DNA of 64,000 bases, taken from assembly GCF_022267315.1 (NCBI RefSeq), contig NZ_JAIKLE010000003.1, positions 1-64,000 of the forward strand. The letters are read 5' to 3'. The DNA comes from Maribellus maritimus. GTDB lineage: Bacteria; Bacteroidota; Bacteroidia; Bacteroidales; Prolixibacteraceae. Below the pieces are notes generated by a model, which worked only from the letters and a program-made list of their open reading frames with translations, was not told the DNA's origin and ran no database searches. Shown here in pieces: positions 43,648 to 51,493 of this stretch (position 1 is its first letter; each line of letters opens with the position of its first letter). Made by a program: the position numbers and the translations under genes.

Positions 43648-45606
43648 ATGGAACTTTCGGTAATTATCGTCAACTACAACGTAAAACATTTTCTGGAGCA
43701 GTGTTTACACTCGGTTTTAAAAGCTTCAAAAAATATTTCCACTGAAATTTTTGTGGTTGATAATAATTCTGTGGATGGTTCGGTTCAGCTCATCCCTGAA
43801 AAATTTCCGGAAGTTGAATTTATCGTCAATAAGAAAAATTTAGGATTTTCAAAAGCCAACAATCAAGCCATCAAAAAAGCAAAAGGGAAATATATTTTGC
43901 TCTTGAATCCTGATACTGTAGTGGAAGAAGATACTTTTGAAAAAGTAATCGAATTTATGGACTTCCATGCGGATGCAGGCGGACTTGGTGTAAAAATGAT
44001 TGACGGAAAAGGAAATTTTCTTCCTGAGTCGAAAAGAGGCTTGCCAACACCGTGGGTTGCTTTTTACAAAATGTTTGGATTATCAGGATTATTTCCAAAG
44101 TCAAAAAAATTTGGGAAATACCATCTCTCCTTCCTCGATGAAAACAAAATTCATGAAGTAGATGTTTTGGCCGGTGCTTTTATGGTATTACGAAAAACCG
44201 TGCTCGACAAAATTGGCTTACTCGATGAAACTTTTTTTATGTATGGAGAAGACATCGATCTTTCCTACCGGATTACAAAGGCAGGATTCAAAAATTACTA
44301 TTTCCCAAAAACTACAATCATCCACTACAAAGGAGAAAGTACAAAAAAAGGCTCGTTGAATTATGTAAAAGTATTTTACAATGCAATGAACATTTTTGCA
44401 CGGAAACATTTTTCCGGTGGAAAAGCAGATATTTTTTCGCTTTTTATCCATTTTGCCATTTATTTCAGGGCATTTATCTCCATCACGGGAAGAATATTCA
44501 ACAAAATTTACACACCGCTTTTTGATGTAGTTTTTATTTATACCGGTTTTTTATTTTTAACCCCCTTTTGGGAAAATTTCAAATTTGAACCCGGACACTA
44601 CCCGCCAGAATTTCTTCGTTTTGTTGTTCCTATTTATATTATTTTCTGGATTCTGGGGATATTGTTTTCAGGGGGTTACAAAAAGCCAATCAACCTCTTA
44701 AAAATTACTCGCGGTTTAATTTGGGGATCGGTGGCCATTTTACTGGTGTATTCACTCGTTGACATTCAGTTCCGGTTTTCACGGGCACTCATCCTCCTCG
44801 GGTCTCTGTGGGCAGTTACAGTTCTGATTTTTTATCGTCTCGTTTTTCACTGGCTAAAATTTAAAGGTTTCAGACTGGATATTAAAAAGACCAAAAAAAT
44901 TGCGATTGTAGGTCATTCATCTGAAGCAGCGCGTATTCAGAAATTACTGGAACAAACACCAATTCGTTCAGAAATAGCTGGTTTTGTAGCCATTGACAAA
45001 ACCGACCGCGGACAAAACTACATCGGCCAGCTGTCACAGCTCAAGGAAATTCTGAGTATCAACCGGATTGACGAAGTTGTATTTTGTGCAGAAAATATTA
45101 GTTCTGCCGAAATTATTAAATCGATGCTTGATTTAACCCAACTAAATGTTGACTATAAAATTGCACCGCCGGAAAGTATTAGTATTATTGGCAGCAATTC
45201 AATTCATACGGCTGGAGACCTGTATGTTTTAAATTTAAATACTATCTCAAAAACATCAAATAAAAGAAAAAAACGGATCTTTGATATTGTTTTTTCACTG
45301 GCTATTTTTGTTTTGAGCCCTGTTATTATTTGGTTTTTTAAAAAGAAATCATCGTTTGTCGGAAATATTTTCAAAACATTAGGCGGGAAAAAAACCTGGG
45401 TGGGGTATACTTCCGTTTCAGAAACAAATAAAATGCTACCCGAATTAAAACCCGGTGTGTTAAATCCGGGCGATATGTTCTTAGATCTGAAACTGGACGC
45501 AGAAAAAGAAAAGCAATTAAATGTACTTTACGCAAAAGATTACAGTATTTTAACCGATGCTGAAATTGTATTAAAAGGATGGAAAAACCTCGACAGACAA
45601 AAATGA
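43648..45606 (+). CDS. GT2 glycosyltransferase fused to a degenerate polyprenyl-phosphate sugar transferase
   Basis: A 652-residue protein. Residues 1-~245 are a GT2 domain: LSVIIVNYN, VVDNNSVDGS, LLLNPDTVV and GEDIDLSYRI. Four or five membrane helices follow (about 265-400), then a Rossmann-like CoA_binding_3 domain (from about 417, IAIVGHSSEAARIQ). From about 542, KRIFDIVFSLAIFVLSPVI matches the membrane start of WcaJ/WbaP-type hexose-1-P transferases. GGKKTWVGY and KPGVLNPG then LTDAEIVLKGWKNL match their C-terminal end, but the catalytic core between (FxxxKFRTM and DE) is missing. So the second half cannot be a transferase. Its TGA overlaps the GNAT start (ATGA). Confidence 0.82.
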   Translation: MELSVIIVNYNVKHFLEQCLHSVLKASKNISTEIFVVDNNSVDGSVQLIPEKFPEVEFIVNKKNLGFSKANNQAIKKAKGKYILLLNPDTVVEEDTFEKVIEFMDFHADAGGLGVKMIDGKGNFLPESKRGLPTPWVAFYKMFGLSGLFPKSKKFGKYHLSFLDENKIHEVDVLAGAFMVLRKTVLDKIGLLDETFFMYGEDIDLSYRITKAGFKNYYFPKTTIIHYKGESTKKGSLNYVKVFYNAMNIFARKHFSGGKADIFSLFIHFAIYFRAFISITGRIFNKIYTPLFDVVFIYTGFLFLTPFWENFKFEPGHYPPEFLRFVVPIYIIFWILGILFSGGYKKPINLLKITRGLIWGSVAILLVYSLVDIQFRFSRALILLGSLWAVTVLIFYRLVFHWLKFKGFRLDIKKTKKIAIVGHSSEAARIQKLLEQTPIRSEIAGFVAIDKTDRGQNYIGQLSQLKEILSINRIDEVVFCAENISSAEIIKSMLDLTQLNVDYKIAPPESISIIGSNSIHTAGDLYVLNLNTISKTSNKRKKRIFDIVFSLAIFVLSPVIIWFFKKKSSFVGNIFKTLGGKKTWVGYTSVSETNKMLPELKPGVLNPGDMFLDLKLDAEKEKQLNVLYAKDYSILTDAEIVLKGWKNLDRQK

Positions 45607-46133
45607 GCGACGAACTAACATACGGAAAAATTATACTTCGGGCACTTGAGCCGGAAGATATTGAGCTTTTATATTCATGGGAAAATAACCTTGAAATCTG
45701 GACGGTGAGCAATACAAAGACCCCATTTTCAAAATATATTCTGGCACAGTATTTAAAGGAGTCGGCAAAAGATATCTATGAAGTCAAACAACTGAGACTG
45801 ATAATTCAAAACAAAGACCTTCACGCAGTTGGAGCCGTTGATTTATTTGATTTTGAACCTTACCACTTGAGAGCCGGTGTTGGAATCATGATCCATAACA
45901 TCAACGAGCGAAAAAAAGGGTATGCTACCGACGCATTAATGGCACTATCAAATTATGCGTTAAATGTTCTTGGACTCAAACAATTATATGCCCATATTGC
46001 TGCTGACAATCTCCCAAGTATTCGATTGTTTAAAAAGGCAGGTTTTGAAAAAGCCGGGATAAAAAAAGACTGGCTCAAGACGATGAACGGCTGGAAAGAT
46101 GAGTTTATCTGTCAGAAGATTTTAACAACCTAA
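45603..46133 (+). CDS. GNAT-family N-acetyltransferase
   Basis: A 176-residue acetyltransferase starting at the ATG at 45603, which overlaps the GT2-fusion TGA. Like RimJ/RimL-type and sugar N-acetyltransferases it opens LRALEPEDIELLYSWENN, and NERKKGYATDALMALSNYALN carries the acetyl-CoA pyrophosphate loop. IAADNLPSIRLFKKAGF is the usual C-terminal motif. The coupling to a glycosyltransferase suggests an amino-sugar substrate, but this is inference; ribosomal or other acceptors are possible. Confidence 0.88.
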   Translation: MSDELTYGKIILRALEPEDIELLYSWENNLEIWTVSNTKTPFSKYILAQYLKESAKDIYEVKQLRLIIQNKDLHAVGAVDLFDFEPYHLRAGVGIMIHNINERKKGYATDALMALSNYALNVLGLKQLYAHIAADNLPSIRLFKKAGFEKAGIKKDWLKTMNGWKDEFICQKILTT

Positions 46134-46145
46134 AATCCAGACTCA

Positions 46146-46679
46146 GTGAAAACAAAGCATATATTGCGACTAATGATAACCCTTACTTTTTCTCTTTTTT
46201 TTCTGAATAACCTGCAGAGTCAAATTGCAGAAAAAATGTTACTGGTTTCCAAAATTTCAAAGCCTGAAAAAGTTCGCCATATTGCCAATGGTACGAGACT
46301 AAAAATCCAAACGCAAACGGGCGCATATATCCGGGCAAGACTACAATCAGTTGGAAAAAATTATCTGCTTACACAACGGCAGGACACCATTTATTTTAAT
46401 GATATCTATTCCTTCAGGGCACAGCGGAAATTAAACAAAGCCGAATTTTTTACCGGAGTTCCGGTATTGATTGCCGGAATTGCTGCCTCAGTTGGCGGAG
46501 TTCCTTTAAGTATAATTTTAATTCTTATGCAGGAAGCCGGCCCTGGTATTTTTTTAGTGCCGCTTGCCGGGGTGGTAACAACAGTTGCCGGAATAAAACT
46601 GGTTGGCCGAAGTACTTACAGAATGAACAAATGGAGGGTATTTTCAGAGGATCACTTAGAATCCCGGAATATCCTGTAA
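46146..46679 (+). CDS. Exported protein of unknown function with one or two membrane segments
   Basis: A 177-residue protein I do not recognise. It starts with GTG at 46146, which gives a full signal peptide (HILRLMITLTFSLFFLNNLQSQ); an ATG at 46173 would keep only its hydrophobic core. After the signal there is a beta-rich region (GTRLKIQTQTGAYIRARLQSVG), then a hydrophobic stretch (about 105-150, TGVPVLIAGIAASVGG and IFLVPLAGVVTTVAGIKLV). It is 12 bp after the GNAT gene. Its last 24 bp overlap, tail to tail, the HsdR_N-domain gene. Confidence 0.6.
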   Translation: MKTKHILRLMITLTFSLFFLNNLQSQIAEKMLLVSKISKPEKVRHIANGTRLKIQTQTGAYIRARLQSVGKNYLLTQRQDTIYFNDIYSFRAQRKLNKAEFFTGVPVLIAGIAASVGGVPLSIILILMQEAGPGIFLVPLAGVVTTVAGIKLVGRSTYRMNKWRVFSEDHLESRNIL

Positions 46680-47105
46680 AAAAGTATAGCTATTCTTTTC
46701 ATAATCAATTTCACAGGCAAAATGTTGCATTCCATTGGAAATCAAAATGTATTTCACTTTCAAAGCCATGTTGTAACGCACAGCCTGGTCAAAAGTTTCC
46801 TGTGTAACTTTAACCGACGGTGCTTTAAATTCAACAATTACACGGGCTTGTCCTTTGCGGTTGTAGATAAGCAAATCAAACCGTTGCGGCTGGTGGTTCA
46901 CCATAAGTTTTTTTTCGACCGCCATCAACGATGCAGGATAATTCTTTTCATGAATTAAATACTGAATAAAATTTTGCCGGACCCACTCTTCAGGAGTTAA
47001 AACCACATACTTTTTTCGAATAAAATCATAAATAAGTTCCTTTCCGCCATCGGTTTGAACTTTAAAAGTATATGAAGGCAAATTTAATTTCCTCATCGAA
47101 ATCAT
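46656..47105 (-). CDS. HsdR_N-domain (PD-(D/E)xK-like) protein
   Basis: A 149-residue protein matching the type I restriction enzyme R N-terminal domain (HSDR_N_2), here as a stand-alone module. RFDLLIYNRKGQARVIVEFKAP contains the Asp and Glu-x-Lys of a PD-(D/E)xK nuclease core. No helicase, methylase or specificity genes accompany it, so it is not a restriction system. This short form is common in Bacteroidota near holA and AMP nucleosidase. Start uncertain: ATG at 47105 or, more family-like, 47096 (MRKLNLPSY). Function unknown. Confidence 0.8.
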   Translation of the reverse strand: MISMRKLNLPSYTFKVQTDGGKELIYDFIRKKYVVLTPEEWVRQNFIQYLIHEKNYPASLMAVEKKLMVNHQPQRFDLLIYNRKGQARVIVEFKAPSVKVTQETFDQAVRYNMALKVKYILISNGMQHFACEIDYEKNSYTFLQDIPGF

Positions 47106-47125
47106 TTTTTTACTTATTAACTCCT

Positions 47126-47157
47126 TTTGGCTGACGAAAACTAAAAACGTATTTTTG
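47126..47157 (+). promoter_or_regulatory. Predicted promoter of the AMP nucleosidase-holA operon
   Basis: TTTG at 47126-47129 and TATTTTTG at 47150-47157, spaced 20 bp, match the Bacteroidota consensus. Predicted start near 47164, about 43 nt before the ATG at 47207. Confidence 0.6.
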
Positions 47158-47206
47158 CGTTAGCCTATAAATTACTCTGATTTTTGTTGATAAAGTAAAG
47201 CAATTT

Positions 47207-47977
47207 ATGAAGACAAAAAAAGATATTGTTGAAAACTGGTTGCCCCGGTATACAGGAAAAACCCTGGATGAAATCGGAAAATACATTTTGTTGACCAATT
47301 TCCAGAATTATGTTGACAGTTTTGCCCGCCGTTTCGAAGTTGCGGTGGAAGGGGGAAACAAAAACTTCCCGAGTGCTACTGCCGAAGGAATCACTATAAT
47401 TAACTTTGGAATGGGAAGCCCAAACGCAGCAACGGTAATGGATTTGCTAAGCGCAATTAAACCCAAAAGTGTTTTATTCCTTGGAAAATGCGGGGGCTTG
47501 AAACGAAAAAACCAATTGGGCGATTTAATTTTACCGATTGCTGCCATCAGGCGCGAAGGTACATCCGACGATTATTTACCGCCTGAAGTTCCTGCATTGC
47601 CTGCTTTTAACTTACAACGTGCGGTCTCACATATTTTAAGAAATTCAAGCCAGGATTACTGGACAGGAGTAGTTTTTACTACCAACCGCCGCGTTTGGGA
47701 ATATGATGACAGGTTTAAAAAATACCTAAAAAAAACACGTGCGATGGCTATCGACATGGAAACAGCAACGCTTTTTACCGCAGGCTTTGCCAACCAGATT
47801 CCTACCGGAGCTTTACTTTTGGTTTCCGACCAGCCGATGATTTCATCCGGAGTAAAAACCACAGAAAGCGACGAGAAGGTCACATCGAGTTATGTGGAAA
47901 GACATTTGCAAGCTGGAATCGATGCATTGTTTGAAATAAAAAATAACGGGCTTTCCGTAAAACACCTGAGATTTTAA
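47207..47977 (+). CDS. amn: AMP nucleosidase
   Basis: A 256-residue phosphorylase-fold protein of the short AMP nucleosidase type, which splits AMP into adenine and ribose-5-phosphate. It opens KKDIVENWLPRYTGKTLDEIGKYILLTNFQNYVDSFA, and has GMGSPNAATVMDLL, LGKCGGLKRKNQLGDLILP, AIDMETATLFTAGFANQIPTGALLLVSDQPM, the last with the catalytic Asp region. Lacks the N-terminal regulatory domain of the long E. coli enzyme. 1 bp before holA. Confidence 0.93.
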   Translation: MKTKKDIVENWLPRYTGKTLDEIGKYILLTNFQNYVDSFARRFEVAVEGGNKNFPSATAEGITIINFGMGSPNAATVMDLLSAIKPKSVLFLGKCGGLKRKNQLGDLILPIAAIRREGTSDDYLPPEVPALPAFNLQRAVSHILRNSSQDYWTGVVFTTNRRVWEYDDRFKKYLKKTRAMAIDMETATLFTAGFANQIPTGALLLVSDQPMISSGVKTTESDEKVTSSYVERHLQAGIDALFEIKNNGLSVKHLRF

Positions 47978-47978
47978 T

Positions 47979-48980
47979 ATGGAATTTGAAACTATCATCC
48001 AAAACCTGAAAAGCAAAACCTACAGTCCAATTTATCTTCTTCAGGGTGAAGAGCCTTATTTTATTGACATCATTTCAAACTACATTGAAAAGAATGTACT
48101 TTTGGAAGCTGAATGTGGATTTAATCAAACCGTTTTTTACGGAAAAGATTCTGATCCGATTGTAATTGCTGAAAGTGCGATGCGTTTCCCAATGATGGCT
48201 AACCAGCAGGTAATTATAGTAAAAGAAGCACAAAGTTTAAATAAAATAGAGACCCTTGCATCATACGCTGAGAAACCACTCTCCTCAACTATTTTAGTGC
48301 TGAATTACAAGTATAAAAACCTCGACTCGAGAACCCGGTTGGCAAAAGCCATTAAAAAAAACGGGGTTGTCTTTACCTCAAAAAAAATATATGAAAACAA
48401 AGTTCCCAACTGGATTGAAACGTACCTGAAAGGAAAAAACTATACCATAACTCCGCAGGCTGCACAAATATTAACCGCCTATCTGGGTAACGACCTGAGT
48501 AAAGTAGCCAACGAATTGGAAAAACTGGTAATTGCAGTAAAAGATACCACCAAAATCACACCCGAACACATTGAAAAAAATATCGGATTAAGTAAAGACT
48601 ATAATATTTTCGAATTGCAAAATGCCCTGGGCGAAAAAAATATTTTTAAAACCAACCAAATTATCCAGTATTTTGGAGCAAATCCGTCAACCAACCCGAT
48701 CCAGAAAACAATATCAAATCTTTATTTCTATTTCTCAAAATTATTTACTTATCATTTCCTGAAAGACAAATCGGAACGAAACGTGAGCGCAGAACTGCGT
48801 GTTCATCCTTTTATAGCAAAATCGTATATTGCAGCGGCAAAACGATATTCGCCAACAAAACTGTACGAGATAATGGGAATTCTGCGCGATTATGATATGA
48901 AGAGCAAAGGTTTTGAAGTGTCGACTATGGTTGATACGGCCGATTTACAAAAAGAAATGATTTACAAAATATTACATTAA
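47979..48980 (+). CDS. holA: DNA polymerase III subunit delta
   Basis: A 333-residue clamp-loader subunit that opens the beta clamp. N-terminal PIYLLQGEEPYFIDIISNYIEK and the later TSKKIYENKVPNWIETYLKGKNYTITPQAAQILTAYLGNDLSKVANELEKL match DNA polymerase III delta. It works with DnaX from 18.4-20.1 kb. Follows amn by 1 bp and abuts the rhomboid gene. Confidence 0.93.
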   Translation: MEFETIIQNLKSKTYSPIYLLQGEEPYFIDIISNYIEKNVLLEAECGFNQTVFYGKDSDPIVIAESAMRFPMMANQQVIIVKEAQSLNKIETLASYAEKPLSSTILVLNYKYKNLDSRTRLAKAIKKNGVVFTSKKIYENKVPNWIETYLKGKNYTITPQAAQILTAYLGNDLSKVANELEKLVIAVKDTTKITPEHIEKNIGLSKDYNIFELQNALGEKNIFKTNQIIQYFGANPSTNPIQKTISNLYFYFSKLFTYHFLKDKSERNVSAELRVHPFIAKSYIAAAKRYSPTKLYEIMGILRDYDMKSKGFEVSTMVDTADLQKEMIYKILH

Positions 48981-49592
48981 ATGACTACTTGGTTTATTAT
49001 CGGGATAACAGCTTTTATTTCATACATGGGTTTTCAAAACCGTGATTTGATGACCAAATTGCAGTTTAACGCAGCAAAAATTATTCAGGAGAAGGAGTAT
49101 TACCGACTGGTAACACATGCTTTTATTCACGCCAACTGGTCGCACCTGATAGTCAACATGCTGGTGCTTTATTTTTTTGGCCCGCATATTGAAAGTTTTT
49201 TTGGCTATTACTTTGGAAACAAAGCCACGGCATTCTACTTGCTTCTTTATTTTGGAGGAATTCTGACTTCAAACCTCTGGAGCCTTGTCAAAAACAAGAA
49301 CAACTATTATTACAATGCGGTTGGAGCTTCCGGTGCTGTTTCCGCAGTATTGTTTGCCTTTATATTTTTTGCCCCCCTGGAAAAACTTTTACTCTTTTTT
49401 GTACTTCCAATTCCAGCCATTTTATTTGCAATTGGTTACCTGTTTTATTCTTACCAGATGAGCAAACAAAAAAACGATAATGTGGCGCACGATGCACACT
49501 TCCTTGGTTCTGTTTTTGGATTTATTTTCCCCATTTTATTAAAACCCGGATTATTCGAAAATTTTATTGATAAACTGTTTGCATTTCTTTAA
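48981..49592 (+). CDS. Rhomboid family intramembrane serine protease (second copy)
   Basis: A 203-residue compact rhomboid with about six membrane helices. HAFIHANWSHLIVNMLVLYFFG is the conserved H-x-x-x-N loop, GASGAVSAVLFAF carries the nucleophile Ser (about 117), and AHDAHFLGSVFGF the catalytic His (about 173). It starts immediately after the holA stop, so it belongs to the amn-holA operon. Distinct in sequence from the rhomboid at 24.4 kb, which has an acidic tail. Substrate unknown. Confidence 0.9.
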   Translation: MTTWFIIGITAFISYMGFQNRDLMTKLQFNAAKIIQEKEYYRLVTHAFIHANWSHLIVNMLVLYFFGPHIESFFGYYFGNKATAFYLLLYFGGILTSNLWSLVKNKNNYYYNAVGASGAVSAVLFAFIFFAPLEKLLLFFVLPIPAILFAIGYLFYSYQMSKQKNDNVAHDAHFLGSVFGFIFPILLKPGLFENFIDKLFAFL

Positions 49593-49593
49593 A

Positions 49594-50427
49594 ATGGACC
49601 GTTTTCTGATTTACAACGGCAAAATTGTTGAAAAAGGTGAACCCGATCTTTTCCTTTTTTTTACAGATGACACCTTAAAAATCACCCGGAAAATATGGTA
49701 CGGTTTTGGGGGAATTCCATTATTTAACGAAAATATTGACTTGCTGGTCAAACAAATTGACATGCTGCAACTTCCCGTTCCTGCATCTTTAAAAGACAAA
49801 CGCGAGCTTTTCCGCATTACCAAACGCATGCTCAACAAAAACCGTTTATACCGTTCAGGATTTGTTTTTTTTCAGTTGCTATGGAACAAAAATGGATTTA
49901 ACTTCCTTGTCACCAGCCAGCCCTCCAGCACTTTTGAATTTCCTCTTTCCCCCAGGGGAGTTTTGCTAAACCACTCGGGCATTAAAAAATATTCTGCAAA
50001 TAAATTTAACCGTTTTCCTTTTTTTAATGAATCAACATGGAAAGCTGCTTTGGCTCAAAACCGCGGTACTTTTTTTCAAAATACGATTTTATTCAACGAA
50101 AAGAAATCGATTTGTGAATGTGTGGCTGCCAACATCTTTCTATTCAAAAAAAGTGAGTTGATAACCCCGGGGCTCTCTGCAGGTTCTTTTGAAGATACAC
50201 TTCGTCAAATTGTAATCGATATCGCCAAAGACCTTGGTTTTAAGGTTTCTGAATCCGATGAAATTACGCCGGAAGACATCTCTCACGTTGACGAGCTTTT
50301 TATTGCAAGTGAGGAAGCGGGGATTCAGTGGGTATTGGGTGTGGAAAACAAACGATTTGTTCACGAACATTCAGTAACAATTCACGAAAAGCTAAATACG
50401 CTCCTGCGGGAAAAAGTGAAAAATTAA
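49594..50427 (+). CDS. Class IV PLP-dependent aminotransferase (PabC/IlvE/Dat family)
   Basis: A 277-residue fold-type IV aminotransferase starting at the ATG at 49594, 1 bp after the rhomboid stop; the ORF extends nine codons upstream into that gene. NKFNRFPFFNESTWKAALAQNRG carries the probable catalytic Lys, EKKSICECVAANIFLF the E-x-x-x-x-N-I-F motif, and TPGLSAGSFEDTLRQIVI the cofactor phosphate region. Could act on branched-chain amino acids, D-amino acids or aminodeoxychorismate; no PabA/PabB is adjacent. Last gene of the amn-holA operon, overlapping the YqgE gene 3' end by 4 bp. Confidence 0.85.
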   Translation: MDRFLIYNGKIVEKGEPDLFLFFTDDTLKITRKIWYGFGGIPLFNENIDLLVKQIDMLQLPVPASLKDKRELFRITKRMLNKNRLYRSGFVFFQLLWNKNGFNFLVTSQPSSTFEFPLSPRGVLLNHSGIKKYSANKFNRFPFFNESTWKAALAQNRGTFFQNTILFNEKKSICECVAANIFLFKKSELITPGLSAGSFEDTLRQIVIDIAKDLGFKVSESDEITPEDISHVDELFIASEEAGIQWVLGVENKRFVHEHSVTIHEKLNTLLREKVKN

Positions 50428-51014
50428 TTCAGCGAAGGATTTTCCGGAAAATTTTCCCAAATGGTATAACGTTGGCCGGCTTTTTTTACAAAATCGGCCC
50501 ACGACGCCTGGTTGAGTTCCCGCATCACAACCTCTTCCTCAACATCGGTCACCAACCACGAGTCTTCTTTTATTTCCTGTTCCAGCTGACCGGAATCCCA
50601 CCCTGAGTATCCCAGAAAGAAGCGAACATCGGAAGGCTGTAATAAACCAATTTTGATCTGTCTTTTTAACTCCACAAAATCTCCGCCCCAGTAAAGATCT
50701 CCGAGGACATGTATACTTCCGGGAATCTGATCCCCCAGTTTATGGATAAAATAAACGGAATCGGTTGAAACCGGGCCGCCAAGATAAACTTTAGCATCGA
50801 ACTCCGGAAAATCCGGAAATACTTCGTGGATAGGAAATTCAACCCGTTTGTTCAAAATAAAACCTACTGCCCCTTTTAAACTGTGTGCAACAAGCAACAC
50901 TACGGAACGATTAAAATAATTGCCTGAAAGAAATGGTTCTGCAATTAAAATACGACCTTTTTGCGGTGCAATATTGTTTGTTTTTATTTTGAATATGTCG
51001 AGATCTTTACCCAT
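50424..51014 (-). CDS. YqgE/AlgH family protein
   Basis: A 196-residue YqgE/AlgH protein from the ATG at 51014 (MGKDLDIFKIKTNN); an ATG at 51047 is also in frame but adds 11 residues absent from the family as I know it. Motifs: GRILIAEPFLSGNYFNRSVVLLVAHSLKGAVGFILNKR, VYLGGPVSTDSVYFIHKLGD, and FFLGYSGWDSGQLEQEIKEDSWLV. Role unclear; the AlgH name came from a transcription effect in Pseudomonas. Convergent with the aminotransferase. Confidence 0.9.
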   Translation of the reverse strand: MGKDLDIFKIKTNNIAPQKGRILIAEPFLSGNYFNRSVVLLVAHSLKGAVGFILNKRVEFPIHEVFPDFPEFDAKVYLGGPVSTDSVYFIHKLGDQIPGSIHVLGDLYWGGDFVELKRQIKIGLLQPSDVRFFLGYSGWDSGQLEQEIKEDSWLVTDVEEEVVMRELNQASWADFVKKAGQRYTIWENFPENPSLN

Positions 51015-51089
51015 ACTTTGAGCAATATAAGAAATTTTAACTACCATTCAAACAGATAAAACTATCTTAACATATAATTTATAAAAGGA

Positions 51090-51398
51090 CTAATCTTCCT
51101 GAATTACGATAAAAACATCTTCGTCGGGCTTTGACATGAGGTACTGTTCGCGGGCAAATTTTTCCAGTTCTTCCTTCCCCGCATTTAAATCTTCCAGTTT
51201 CTGTTTGTCTGATGCAATGCGTTCAATATAGTATTCTTTCTGCTCTGTAAGTTCGTTCAGGCGGCTTTTATTTTTTTGATGTGAAACAATACTGTTCTCG
51301 TCAAAAAATAAAATCCATATCAAAAAAATAACCGAAGCAATAAAATACTTATTGCTTATTATTTTCAATACTCGATATTTCACTCCCTTCTTCTCCAT
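51090..51398 (-). CDS. FtsB/DivIC-type septum formation initiator
   Basis: A 102-residue bitopic protein from the ATG at 51398; TTG at 51401 is in frame. Short basic cytoplasmic N-terminus, one membrane helix (about 18-36, YFIASVIFLIWILFF), then a coiled coil (NKSRLNELTEQKEYYIERIASDKQKLEDLNAG) and the FAREQYLMSKPDEDVFIV ending that defines the family. FtsB/DivIC forms a complex with FtsL and FtsQ at the division septum. 76 bp upstream of YqgE on the same strand. Confidence 0.9.
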   Translation of the reverse strand: MEKKGVKYRVLKIISNKYFIASVIFLIWILFFDENSIVSHQKNKSRLNELTEQKEYYIERIASDKQKLEDLNAGKEELEKFAREQYLMSKPDEDVFIVIQED

Positions 51399-51440
51399 CA
51401 AAAAATAAAATATGATGTAAAAGTAAAATATTCAGGAGGT

Positions 51441-51477
51441 AAAAAAAAGAGAGGTGTAAAAAAACACCTCTCTTTTT
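51441..51477 (-). terminator. Terminator after the P5C dehydrogenase gene
   Basis: AGAGAGGTGT (51448-51457) and ACACCTCTCT (51464-51473) form a perfect 10-bp stem; on the minus strand eight T residues follow. Ends the P5C dehydrogenase transcript before the FtsB/DivIC gene. Confidence 0.85.
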
Positions 51478-51493
51478 ATAAACAATTTAAAGT

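Noticed and set aside
46656-47105. Type I restriction-modification or defence island
   Set aside because: Only a short HsdR_N-domain module is present, with no HsdM, HsdS, helicase or other defence genes around it.
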